Assembly: GCA_938001915.1 (NCBI GenBank)
Contig: CALLBD010000096.1
Coordinates: forward strand, 1-53,966
Direction: 5' to 3'
Length of the DNA stretch: 53,966 bases
Source of the DNA: an uncultured Caulobacterales bacterium
Lineage (GTDB): Bacteria; Pseudomonadota; Alphaproteobacteria; Caulobacterales; Maricaulaceae
Below, piece after piece: positions 43,104 through 51,320 of the stretch. The first letter of the stretch is position 1, and the number at the start of each line of letters is the position of its first letter. Below the pieces are notes generated by a model, which did no database searches, was not told where the DNA came from, and saw only the letters and a list, made by a program, of their open reading frames with translations. The translations under genes were made by a program, and so were the position numbers.

Positions 43104-44119
43104 GCTGCGGTTTCCATATTTGTACCCATTTCTCGGGCGACATCTATCATACGGTTCGCAAAACCCCACTCATTATCATACCACGCAATGATTTTTACCA
43201 GGTCGCCGTCCATGTCTTTCGTTAGCAAAGAGGCAAAGGTCGCGCTATGCGGGTCATGGTTTAAATCAGAGCTGACGAGCGGATTCTCGGAAAAGCAAAT
43301 CACGCCCTTCATTAGGTCGTTCGCGGCTTCTTTCATGACCGTGTTCACTTCATTGGCAGAGGTGCGCATTTCCGGCTGAAAGGCCAGGTCCACCATGGAG
43401 ACATTCGCCGTTGGGACCCGCACAGCGGAGCCAGACAGACGGCCCTGCAGCTCAGGAATCACGAGCCCCACCGCTTTGGCCGCGCCAGTTGACGTCGGAA
43501 TCATGTTTAGACCCGCGGCGCGGGCGCGGTATAAATCCTTGTGAGAATTGTCTAAAATCCGTTGGTCTTGGGTATAGGCATGCACAGTTGTCATAAAGCC
43601 GCGGCGAATGCCTACAGTATCCATCAGAACTTTCGCGACAGGCGCAAGACAATTGGTTGTGCAAGAGGCGCAAGACACAACCCTATCTTCGGCGGTTAAA
43701 GCCGTGTGATTCACCCCGTAAACGATGGTCTTATCAACATTTTGACCCGGCGCGGAAATCAGGACCGCTTTGGCGCCCGCTTTCAAATGAGGCTGCACAC
43801 CCTCTTTTGAGCGAAAAATGCCCGTACATTCCATGACGATATCAATACCCATGCCGCCCCAATCGACCGCCCCCGGATCGCGGTGATGGCTCATCGCTAC
43901 GCGGGTGCCATCATATTCTATAAAGCCGTTACTGACCTCGACAGCAGGCGCGAAACGCCCGTGCACACTGTCATAACGGAGCAAGTGAGCGGAGGTTTCG
44001 ATTGCGCCAGGGGAGTTGATGGCGACGAGTTCGACATCTTTGACGTTATATTCGCTGAGCGCGCGCGCAACGAGACGGCCAATACGGCCAAACCCATTTA
44101 TGCCAATCCTAATCGTCAT
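43100..44119 (-). CDS. gap: glyceraldehyde-3-phosphate dehydrogenase, type I
   Basis: A 339-residue NAD-dependent glycolytic enzyme. It begins MTIRIGINGFGRIGRLVARA with the Rossmann loop GFGRIG, has the catalytic Cys in SCASCTTNCLAPVAKVL, YTQDQRILDNSHKDLYRARA, and the closing WYDNEWGFANRMIDVARE. An upstream in-frame Met would add 23 residues not typical of the family. It is first in gap-pgk-fba and divergent from the DUF4164-zapA pair; the 144-base divergent gap must hold both promoters but I cannot name the hexamers with confidence. Confidence 0.97.
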   Translation of the reverse strand: MTIRIGINGFGRIGRLVARALSEYNVKDVELVAINSPGAIETSAHLLRYDSVHGRFAPAVEVSNGFIEYDGTRVAMSHHRDPGAVDWGGMGIDIVMECTGIFRSKEGVQPHLKAGAKAVLISAPGQNVDKTIVYGVNHTALTAEDRVVSCASCTTNCLAPVAKVLMDTVGIRRGFMTTVHAYTQDQRILDNSHKDLYRARAAGLNMIPTSTGAAKAVGLVIPELQGRLSGSAVRVPTANVSMVDLAFQPEMRTSANEVNTVMKEAANDLMKGVICFSENPLVSSDLNHDPHSATFASLLTKDMDGDLVKIIAWYDNEWGFANRMIDVAREMGTNMETAA

Positions 44120-44263
44120 TTTAGTCCAATTCCGTTTGCGCCCAAGGAATCTAGAAGTTGAAATCCAATGGGCAGGCTTTGCCAACAAGTCAATATAATC
44201 TACTTGTCCTAAAGCGATTTGCGGGCCATTCTATGACAATAATCAGTAGATTAGGTTAATTAG

Positions 44264-44581
44264 ATGAATGACAGCGCTGACATAAAATCTGCAGAGACAG
44301 CTCTCAAAGATTCCCTTGATTCGCTTGAGGCGGGGCTCGCCGACCTCTTGTCTCGCATGCAGAGTTTAGAGACGCGTTCGCAAGACAGTGAGGCCTTTCG
44401 CGAGGACCGCGTTAAATTGGCGGGGCAGCTGGATGAAATGGCGGCGCAAGCGGAGACGGCCAAGAATAGACTGGCCGAGCGTGAGGCGCAATTTTCTAAA
44501 TTAACGCAAGAGAGTGAAGCCGAGCTGGACCGCGTGATGGCGATTGTTCGCGGGGCACTCGAAAAGCGCGCAGGGGCTTAA
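44264..44581 (+). CDS. DUF4164-type coiled-coil protein
   Basis: A 105-residue almost wholly helical protein with heptad-like repeats (ALKDSLDSLEAGLADLLSRM, RVKLAGQLDEMAAQAETAKN, LTQESEAELDRVMAIVRGAL). In alphaproteobacteria such short coiled-coil proteins precede zapA, and this one ends one base before the zapA ATG. It may be a partner of ZapA at the division ring; this is inferred from position only. Confidence 0.75.
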   Translation: MNDSADIKSAETALKDSLDSLEAGLADLLSRMQSLETRSQDSEAFREDRVKLAGQLDEMAAQAETAKNRLAEREAQFSKLTQESEAELDRVMAIVRGALEKRAGA

Positions 44582-44582
44582 T

Positions 44583-44942
44583 ATGGGTAAAGTAAGCTTA
44601 GACATAAATGGCCGTAAATATGCCATGGGATGTGAAGACGGCGAAGAAGACCGTTTGCTGCGCCTCGGGCAAAAACTTGATGACCGCGTCTCGCAAATGG
44701 CTAATCAATTTGGCCAAATCGGCGATTTACGGCTTCTCGTCATGGCGGGTATTACCTTGATGGATGAGGTGGAAGATACAATCGAGAACGTTGATTTGCG
44801 CGTTGATGCGCGGGCGGCGGGCCTGCGAAAAGAACGTGACGCCGCGACGCTGGCGAGCGCAAAGAGCCAAGCGGATGCGGCCAAAGCGCTGAGTGCGGCG
44901 GCGGAACGCATCGCTGGGCTGGCAGAAAAATTAAAGGGATAA
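44583..44942 (+). CDS. zapA: cell division protein ZapA
   Basis: A 119-residue FtsZ-ring-associated protein. It starts MGKVSLDINGRKYAMGCEDG, then EEDRLLRLGQKLDDRVSQMA and LRLLVMAGITLMDEV, the ZapA domain. A C-terminal coiled coil follows (RKERDAATLASAKSQADAAK). AGGGG lies upstream inside the preceding gene, and the arrangement suggests coupled translation. In many proteobacteria the 6S RNA gene lies next downstream; see the note on the following gap. Confidence 0.9.
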   Translation: MGKVSLDINGRKYAMGCEDGEEDRLLRLGQKLDDRVSQMANQFGQIGDLRLLVMAGITLMDEVEDTIENVDLRVDARAAGLRKERDAATLASAKSQADAAKALSAAAERIAGLAEKLKG

Positions 44943-44957
44943 GGCGGGACGCCTACG

Positions 44958-45015
44958 CCTCGGGGTTGTTTGAAAGATGCCCTATCGCCGACACCCTTAA
45001 ACCCGCGAGACGGGG
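44958..45015 (+). promoter_or_regulatory. alternative RNA stems in the zapA-adhC gap
   Basis: Two mutually exclusive foldings are visible: CCCG-CGAGA-CGGG (45002-45014), and a longer pairing of CTC-GGGTT (44959-44967) with AACCC-GAG (45000-45009). They lie 20 bases before the adhC ribosome binding site. They could form a leader switch or part of a small RNA; the gap is only 93 bases. Confidence 0.3.
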
Positions 45016-45035
45016 ACCGAAAAAGGAGCCCTGAT

Positions 45036-46157
45036 ATGCCCAAGACCATGAAAACCCGCGCCGCCGTCGCTTTTGCGCCTAATCAACCGCTCGAAATCGT
45101 CGAGGTTGATTTACAGCGCCCCAAGGCGGGGGAAGTTCTGATTGAAATCATGGCGACGGGGATTTGCCATACGGATGCTTACACGCTGGACGGTCTGGAC
45201 AGTGAAGGGCTCTTTCCCTGTATCCTCGGCCATGAAGGCGCGGGCATCGTGCGGGAAATCGGGGACGGCGTAAAATCTGTGGCGGTAGGCGATCACGTTA
45301 TTCCGCTCTACACGCCCGAATGCCGCGAATGTAAATCTTGCCTTTCGGGGAAAACCAATCTCTGCACCGCCATTCGCGCGACGCAGGGCAAAGGCGTGAT
45401 GCCCGATGGCACTTCGCGCTTTTCCTATAAGGGCGAGACGATTTATCATTATATGGGCTGTTCGACCTTTGCTAATCACACGGTTCTGCCCGAAATCGCT
45501 GTGGCGAAAATCCGTGAAGACGCGCCCTTTGACAAAAGCTGCTATATTGGCTGCGGCGTGACAACGGGTGTGGGCGCGGTGACAAATACGGCCAAGGTTG
45601 AGCCGGGCGCGAATGTAATTGTTTTTGGTCTCGGCGGGATTGGGCTGAATGTCCTACAGGCCGCGCGTATGGTCGGGGCGGATAAAATCATCGGCGTGGA
45701 TATTAATGACGATAAAAAGGACTGGGGCGAGCGCTTTGGCATGACCCATTTCGTCAATCCGAAAGAGGTTGAGGGTGACCTCGTCGCCCATTTAGTTGAG
45801 CTCACCGGGGGCGGCGCGGATTACACATTTGACTGTACGGGCAATACGGATGTGATGCGCGACGCGCTAGAGGCCTGCCATCGCGGCTGGGGCGTGTCCG
45901 TTGTCATCGGCGTGGCCGAAGCGGGCAAAGAAATTGCGACCCGCCCGTTTCAGCTCGTCACAGGCCGCGTCTGGAAAGGCACTGCATTCGGCGGCGCCAA
46001 GGGCCGCACCGACGTCCCGAAAATCGTCGATTGGTATATGAACGGCAAAATCGAAATCGACCCGATGATTACCCATGTGCTGAAGCTAAAGGATATTAAT
46101 GAGGCGTTTGATTTGATGCATGAAGGCAAGAGCATTCGAAGCGTTGTGGTGTATTGA
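45036..46157 (+). CDS. adhC: S-(hydroxymethyl)glutathione dehydrogenase / class III alcohol dehydrogenase
   Basis: A 373-residue zinc enzyme that oxidises S-hydroxymethylglutathione, the spontaneous adduct of formaldehyde and glutathione, to S-formylglutathione with NAD. Catalytic zinc residues lie in [12 protein letters not shown] and [16 protein letters not shown]. The structural zinc site is [15 protein letters not shown]. The class III mark is [24 protein letters not shown], and the NAD loop is [19 protein letters not shown] 45036 has AGGAG in place. With fghA downstream it forms the complete glutathione-dependent formaldehyde route. Confidence 0.97.
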   Translation: MPKTMKTRAAVAFAPNQPLEIVEVDLQRPKAGEVLIEIMATGICHTDAYTLDGLDSEGLFPCILGHEGAGIVREIGDGVKSVAVGDHVIPLYTPECRECKSCLSGKTNLCTAIRATQGKGVMPDGTSRFSYKGETIYHYMGCSTFANHTVLPEIAVAKIREDAPFDKSCYIGCGVTTGVGAVTNTAKVEPGANVIVFGLGGIGLNVLQAARMVGADKIIGVDINDDKKDWGERFGMTHFVNPKEVEGDLVAHLVELTGGGADYTFDCTGNTDVMRDALEACHRGWGVSVVIGVAEAGKEIATRPFQLVTGRVWKGTAFGGAKGRTDVPKIVDWYMNGKIEIDPMITHVLKLKDINEAFDLMHEGKSIRSVVVY

Positions 46158-46158
46158 G

Positions 46159-46917
46159 ATGGGAAATTTTGCAGCATTAGTTGGTTGTCCATCCAAGGAA
46201 GCCGCCCAAACGCAAAACCATTGGTCCCACTATTGGGATGAGGACCTATTCGAGAAAACAGGATGGGGGCCGGTGTGGCTGTCTAAATATTGTATTGGCG
46301 GTTTTTGGTTAGGGTGTTTCTCGCCAGAGGACGAAATTCTTATTGATCGCGATGATGAGGAAGATGGCCTTCCTCCATTCGTTGGCTACTTTACGTCTAT
46401 TGAAACAGCGATAGAGCGCCTGACAAACCGGAAGACCGCTATCTTGTCGCTTACACCCGAAGGGCTTCGCGACTCTTATTCCGAGCTATATGACACTTGG
46501 GTGCAGACACTCTCCACGCAATTCAAAACGGGCATATTTTTGGATTGTGATGATATATTTGGCATGATTGGTCATGAAGAGGGATCGGACGAACTCCGCA
46601 GACATGTTGCGCGAATGGCTTCATTAAAGCCTGATGACGATGACTTTGATGTCATTGATTTTGGTTTAACTGGCTTGCTTAGCGTTGGCGAGATATCTGC
46701 AAATGGCGCGAAGACAACTTCGGCAGAACAGCTTGCCAAAGATTGGCAATATTCTGTCACTGCGGACCCGGCGGTCGAATCTGAGGCTTGGCCCCCAGAA
46801 ATAACTCCGGCAGAATTGGTGTTTGCAAAAAAGATAATATCTGACACCCTCGAGAAACACTCACGAAAATCAACCAAGTCCGTGCCTGCGCGTAAACCTT
46901 GGTGGAAGTTTTGGTAA
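46159..46917 (+). CDS. protein of unknown function inside the formaldehyde operon
   Basis: A 252-residue, acidic, soluble protein I do not recognise. The start is ATG 46159, one base after the adhC stop, so translation is probably coupled. It is rich in Trp and Asp/Glu (WSHYWDEDLFEKTGWGPVWL; DRDDEEDGLPPFVGYF; LDCDDIFGMIGHEEGSDELR; KPDDDDFDVIDFGLTGLLSV). It ends in a basic tail with a striking KPWWKFW. No signal peptide, membrane helix or catalytic motif is evident. Base composition looks lower in GC than adhC and the VOC gene, which suggests later insertion. Position suggests but does not prove a link to formaldehyde. Confidence 0.6.
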   Translation: MGNFAALVGCPSKEAAQTQNHWSHYWDEDLFEKTGWGPVWLSKYCIGGFWLGCFSPEDEILIDRDDEEDGLPPFVGYFTSIETAIERLTNRKTAILSLTPEGLRDSYSELYDTWVQTLSTQFKTGIFLDCDDIFGMIGHEEGSDELRRHVARMASLKPDDDDFDVIDFGLTGLLSVGEISANGAKTTSAEQLAKDWQYSVTADPAVESEAWPPEITPAELVFAKKIISDTLEKHSRKSTKSVPARKPWWKFW

Positions 46918-46931
46918 AAAGGAGAAACCCA

Positions 46932-47306
46932 ATGTTCACACATGTTATGGTCGGGGCGAATGATATTGATGCCGCCGAGAAATTTTATACGGCGGCTTTG
47001 GGCGCTTTAGGTATTAAAGGCGGGCGTCAGGGCGATCGATGTTTTTACGGCGCATTTGGCTCCGGCGCTTTTGGCGTGGGTAAACCGCGTGACGGCGAAG
47101 CCGCCACCCAAGCTAATGGCGGCACGATTGGATTTGAAGCAAAATCGCGCGCGGATATTGATGCCTTTCACGCGGCGGGCTGCGCCAATGGCGGAACATG
47201 CGAAGGCGAACCGGGGGAACGCGGCGGCGCGCCGGGATCCCCTTACGGCGCTTACTTACGCGATCCGGAAGGCAATAAAATCTGCGCCTTTACGACGGCT
47301 AAATAG
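46932..47306 (+). CDS. VOC-family (glyoxalase/dioxygenase fold) protein
   Basis: A 124-residue vicinal-oxygen-chelate protein: MFTHVMVGANDIDAAEKFYT with the first metal His, a central GTIGFEAKSRADIDAFHAAG carrying another His, and the last metal Glu region YGAYLRDPEGNKICAF. GGAG precedes the ATG. Small VOC proteins of this branch are common in adhC-fghA operons of alphaproteobacteria, where a role with glutathione adducts is suspected but unproven. It lies 10 bases upstream of fghA. Confidence 0.88.
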   Translation: MFTHVMVGANDIDAAEKFYTAALGALGIKGGRQGDRCFYGAFGSGAFGVGKPRDGEAATQANGGTIGFEAKSRADIDAFHAAGCANGGTCEGEPGERGGAPGSPYGAYLRDPEGNKICAFTTAK

Positions 47307-47316
47307 CCAAGGAAAA

Positions 47317-48156
47317 ATGGAAACCCTCTCCCTCAATAGATCTCATGGCGGCACGCAAGGTGTGTACCGCCATGACAGCGCGGCGACGGGCACGCCGATG
47401 ACATTTTCGGTCTTTGTCCCCGATAGCGCGCATGGGAAAAAAGGCCCGCTTCCCGTTTTGACCTATCTGTCGGGCCTGACTTGTACCCACGCCAATGTCA
47501 CGGAAAAGGGCGAATTTCGCGCGGCCTGCGCGCAACATGATATTATATTCGTCGCCCCTGACACCTCTCCGCGCGGGGACGACGTCGCCGATGATGAGGC
47601 CTATGATTTCGGCAAAGGTGCTGGGTTTTACGTCGATGCCACACAGGCGCCTTTCGCTAGGCATTATAAAATGCGCGATTATATCGAGCGCGATTTGCGC
47701 GATATTATTGCAGAGAATTTCCCCGTGGATATGTCGCGCCAAGGCATCATGGGGCATTCTATGGGCGGGCATGGCGCGCTGACCATTGGTCTGCGTCACC
47801 CGCGAAGCTATCGGTCTATTTCGGCCTTTGCGCCGATTTGCCATCCGTCCGATGTGCCCTGGGGGCAAAAAGCGCTGACGGGATATTTAGGCGAGGACCG
47901 CGCGGCGTGGCGGCAATATGATGCCATCAGCCTCATAGAAGACGGCGCGCGTACGGCACAAATACTGGTCGACCAAGGCACGGAAGATCAATTCCTGAAA
48001 GAGCAACTGCGCCCCGAAGCCCTAGAGGCCGCCTGTAAAGCGGCGGGCATTAAACTGACGCTGCGCATGCAGCCCGGCTATGATCATTCTTATTATTTCA
48101 TCTCAAGCTTTATGGCCGAGCATATTGCGTGGCACGCGGCGGCGCTGAAACGCTAA
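47317..48156 (+). CDS. fghA: S-formylglutathione hydrolase
   Basis: A 279-residue esterase of the esterase D family that releases formate and glutathione, the second step of formaldehyde detoxification. The catalytic triad is clear: Ser in GIMGHSMGGHGALTIGL, Asp in LVDQGTEDQFLKEQLRP, His in PGYDHSYYFISSFMAEHI. LSGLTCTHANVTEKGEFRAA and APDTSPRGDDVADDEAYDFG are family segments. ATG 47317 with AAGGAAAA upstream. It closes the adhC-unknown-VOC-fghA operon. An 18-bp tandem duplication covers its stop codon. Confidence 0.96.
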   Translation: METLSLNRSHGGTQGVYRHDSAATGTPMTFSVFVPDSAHGKKGPLPVLTYLSGLTCTHANVTEKGEFRAACAQHDIIFVAPDTSPRGDDVADDEAYDFGKGAGFYVDATQAPFARHYKMRDYIERDLRDIIAENFPVDMSRQGIMGHSMGGHGALTIGLRHPRSYRSISAFAPICHPSDVPWGQKALTGYLGEDRAAWRQYDAISLIEDGARTAQILVDQGTEDQFLKEQLRPEALEAACKAAGIKLTLRMQPGYDHSYYFISSFMAEHIAWHAAALKR

Positions 48157-48184
48157 TCGGCTTTGGAACGCTAATCGGATTTGG
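48149..48184. repeat. 18-bp tandem duplication across the fghA and SDR stop codons
   Basis: 48149-48166 and 48167-48184 are the same 18 bases with one difference (AACGCTAATCGGCTTTGG against AACGCTAATCGGATTTGG). Each copy holds a TAA on the plus strand and a TAG on the minus strand, so it touches the ends of both convergent genes. Confidence 0.9.
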
Positions 48185-48932
48185 AATCTTGGCGGGCTTT
48201 GCGGTAAATTTTCTCGGCCTGACCAGCGATGAAACTGCGCGGGGCGAGTTTTGAAAATCCTGCGATGAGTTTATTTTGCGCGCCCGGCACGCAGAGTGCC
48301 GGCATTTTATCATAGGCTTTAACCGCCGCCGCCGCGACGCTTTCCACGGGGGCGAGGTCTTTTTCTAGGGCTTTCATGGCGGGAATATCCGTCATTTCGG
48401 TTTTAATTCCGCCGGGCGCAAAGACGCCAACTTTTATCCCTTCATGTTTTAACTCTTCGCGCAAAGACAGGCCGAAATTTATCATAAAGGCTTTGGTGCC
48501 CGCATAGACGGCTTGATAGGGCAGTGGCGTCAGCCCGCCGAGGCTCGCGATGATGAGGATGCGGCCTTGGCTTTGTTTCAAATTTGGTAGCAGCGCGCGT
48601 ATCAGCTGCACATTGGCACCCACATTAGTTTGAATGAGCGCGTTATCTGTCTCATAATCTCCCGACGTAAAGTCATCGGCAAATGTGATACCCGCATTTA
48701 AAATGACGCCCGATAGGGCAGGCATATTTGCGCAAGCCAAAGTGATATTGTCTGGCGAAGATAAATCCAGCGCGAGGCCTGTGATGTCGCTGCGCGCCTC
48801 TAATGCCGTCAGTCGGTTTTGTCGCCGCCCGCTGGCCAAAATAGACTCGCCGCGCGCAGCCATTTGCAGGGCTATTTCTCGTCCCAGGCCAGAGGTCGCC
48901 CCTGTAATTAAAATTTTTGACTGCGATGCCAT
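48171..48932 (-). CDS. short-chain dehydrogenase/reductase
   Basis: A 253-residue classical SDR of the DltE/YdfG-like branch. The NADP loop is ILITGATSGLGREIALQMAA with Arg in ILASGRRQNRL. The NAG motif is GVILNAGITFADDF. The catalytic Ser is in ILIIASLGGLTPLP, and Tyr and Lys are in YQAVYAGTKAFMINFG. The substrate loop APGGIKTEMTDIPA follows. Start ATG 48932 (MASQSK) is chosen because the fold starts just after it. Substrate unknown; convergent with fghA. Confidence 0.9.
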   Translation of the reverse strand: MASQSKILITGATSGLGREIALQMAARGESILASGRRQNRLTALEARSDITGLALDLSSPDNITLACANMPALSGVILNAGITFADDFTSGDYETDNALIQTNVGANVQLIRALLPNLKQSQGRILIIASLGGLTPLPYQAVYAGTKAFMINFGLSLREELKHEGIKVGVFAPGGIKTEMTDIPAMKALEKDLAPVESVAAAAVKAYDKMPALCVPGAQNKLIAGFSKLAPRSFIAGQAEKIYRKARQDSKSD

Positions 48933-49056
48933 ATGCGCGTTGAACAAGCTTTTGCGCCGCAAAGCAAGTCGCCAGGGACAGGCGGTAAAAAGGTTTTCCT
49001 CGCGCCGCCTAAATTCGCGGTGGACCTACCCTAGTGACGCTCGGTATGGCTGAGGC

Positions 49057-51270
49057 ATGACATCTTTGACTTCAGTTTCTGACGACCTGACATTCGCGCT
49101 CTCCAATAGGCATTTTTCCTATGTGTTTGGCGTGACGCCAGAGGGACATCTCGAAAATATTTATTATGGCGGCGCATTATCTGACCCGCTGAATGCGCCG
49201 CTTCATTATCGCCGCATCACTCGTCATGCTGCCACCATATTTGAGGATAGCCCAAATTATAGCCTGTCGGATATGCCCCAAGACTACCCCAGTTCTGGAC
49301 GATCGGATTACCGCTATCCTGCGGTGGGCGGCGTGAATGCTGATGGGAATTCTGTGTTCTCTTTAGCCTATGTCTCGCATCGCACCGTTTTGGAAAAGCC
49401 CGCACTCCCCGATTTACCGTCCGCGCGCGGCGGCGGGTCAGAGAGCCTTATCGTGACGCTTGAAGACGCCCTGCAAAAACTGCGGGTCGAATTGATCTAT
49501 ACGATCTGGGAGGACTACGGCGTTATCGCCCGTTCGGCGCAATTTGAAAATTTTGGGGAGGGCGATATTCAGCTGCATCAGGCATTTTCGACAGCGCTAG
49601 TTTTCCCCGCCGATGCTTATGACATTCAGCATTTTCACGGGACATGGTCGCGAGAATTTAACGAGGAACGTATCGCCGTGCCGCAGGGCCGTTTCGTCGT
49701 CGAGAGCGCACGGGGCACATCTAGCGCCGCGCATAGTCCCTATGTCGCGCTCCTGCAAAAAGGGGCGAGTGAAACGCAAGGCCGCTGCTATGGGACGACA
49801 TTGGTCTATTCTGGCAATTTTTCCATTCAGGTCGAGACAGGTGAATTTGGGAATATCCGCCTGTTGGCGGGAATCAATCCGACTAATTTTCGCTGGTTAC
49901 TGAAAGCGGGAACACGGTTTTCAACCCCCGAAGCGCTTCATGGGTTTTCGGATAAAGGGCTCGGCGGGCTCTCCGCGCGGTGGCATGATTTCATCCGAGA
50001 TAAACTCTCGCCCGCGCGGTTCAAAGATAGGCCGCGCCCGACCTATATCAACACATGGGAAGCGGCCTATTTTGATGTGACAGAAGAGAAGGTCTTGGCG
50101 CTGGCGGAGAAAGCCGCGGCCATTGGCATTGAGATGTTGGTGCTAGATGATGGCTGGTTTGAAGGGCGCAAGGATGATCAATCGGCCTTGGGGGATTGGC
50201 GCGCAGATAGGGTTCGGTTCCCCTCGGGGATTCCCGCACTGGCGGCAAAGGTGAAAGCCAAGGGGCTGAAATTTGGTATTTGGTTTGAACCCGAAATGGT
50301 CAGCCCCAATAGTCAATTATTTAAAGCGCATCCAAATTGGATATTGCATGTCCCAGGGCGAAAGCCGTCTTTAGGCCGCAATCAATTGACGCTGGATTTG
50401 TCGCGGACCGAGGTTCAGGACTACCTCTTCACGGCTTTGGATGATATCCTGTCTTGCGGCGATATTGACTATGTCAAATGGGACATGAACCGCAATATGA
50501 CGGAAGTCGGCAGCGGCGCCCTGCCGCCAAATCAGCAGTTGGAAACGGCGCATAGATATATGCTGGGCCTCTATAAGTTGCTGGGCCGCCTGACAGATAA
50601 ATATCCGGAAGTGCTGTTTGAAAATTGCGCCTCTGGCGGCAATCGTTTTGACCTCGGGATGCTCTCCTTTATGGCGCAAGGCTGGGTGTCGGATATGTGT
50701 GACCCTATCGGGCGTTTGCCAATTATTGGCGGGGCGTCATACCTCTTTCCGATGGATGTTCTGGCCGCCTATATTGGCCCGTCTCCTAATCATCAAAATG
50801 GCCGTATATCCTCTATTCGCACGCGGTTTAATGCGGGCGCTTTTTGCGCCGCGCGAGGCGTCTCTCTCTCGGAAGCGGAGATCGACGCGCATGCGGCAGA
50901 AATCCGAGACTATATGGCCTTCGCCAAAGAAACTGCAGGCGATATGCTGGGCGGACGGTTTTACCGTCTCAAAACCACGGAGACTGAAACCCTCTGGCAA
51001 TATGTGACAGCGGATGAAGCAACAGTTTACTTAGCCTATTTTCATATATTATCTGCGCCGAACCTGCCATTTCGCCGCGCCTATTTTACAGGGCTCGACC
51101 CGCTCGCAGACTATAAATTAGAGGAAGATGGCGAGATATATCGCGGTGATGCTTTGATGCAATCGGGATTGCCTTTGCCGCAGGTCTCGACGGGGCAGAG
51201 CTCTAGCAAGATACGCTATATGCCAGACGGAGATTTCAGCTCCCACCTATTTGTATTCCGCAAAACATAG
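49057..51270 (+). CDS. alpha-galactosidase, GH36
   Basis: A 737-residue retaining glycosidase with no signal peptide, so intracellular. The N-terminal beta-supersandwich has SDYRYPAVGGVNADG and WEDYGVIARSAQFENFGEG. The (beta/alpha)8 barrel contains INTWEAAYFDVTEEKVL, LVLDDGWFEGRKDDQSALGD, GIWFEPEMVSPNSQLFKAHP, the nucleophile Asp476 in DYVKWDMNR, and the acid/base Asp546 in WVSDMCDP. The last is usually SDNTD in bacterial enzymes, so Met-Cys is a variation near the +1 site. It hydrolyses terminal alpha-galactosides such as melibiose or raffinose; the exact sugar cannot be told. A sugar-type sodium symporter follows 50 bases later. Confidence 0.95.
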   Translation: MTSLTSVSDDLTFALSNRHFSYVFGVTPEGHLENIYYGGALSDPLNAPLHYRRITRHAATIFEDSPNYSLSDMPQDYPSSGRSDYRYPAVGGVNADGNSVFSLAYVSHRTVLEKPALPDLPSARGGGSESLIVTLEDALQKLRVELIYTIWEDYGVIARSAQFENFGEGDIQLHQAFSTALVFPADAYDIQHFHGTWSREFNEERIAVPQGRFVVESARGTSSAAHSPYVALLQKGASETQGRCYGTTLVYSGNFSIQVETGEFGNIRLLAGINPTNFRWLLKAGTRFSTPEALHGFSDKGLGGLSARWHDFIRDKLSPARFKDRPRPTYINTWEAAYFDVTEEKVLALAEKAAAIGIEMLVLDDGWFEGRKDDQSALGDWRADRVRFPSGIPALAAKVKAKGLKFGIWFEPEMVSPNSQLFKAHPNWILHVPGRKPSLGRNQLTLDLSRTEVQDYLFTALDDILSCGDIDYVKWDMNRNMTEVGSGALPPNQQLETAHRYMLGLYKLLGRLTDKYPEVLFENCASGGNRFDLGMLSFMAQGWVSDMCDPIGRLPIIGGASYLFPMDVLAAYIGPSPNHQNGRISSIRTRFNAGAFCAARGVSLSEAEIDAHAAEIRDYMAFAKETAGDMLGGRFYRLKTTETETLWQYVTADEATVYLAYFHILSAPNLPFRRAYFTGLDPLADYKLEEDGEIYRGDALMQSGLPLPQVSTGQSSSKIRYMPDGDFSSHLFVFRKT

Positions 51271-51320
51271 GCGTAAGCCTGTGTGAGACACGCTGCTAAT
51301 CGCGGTAAAAGGGACCGAAT

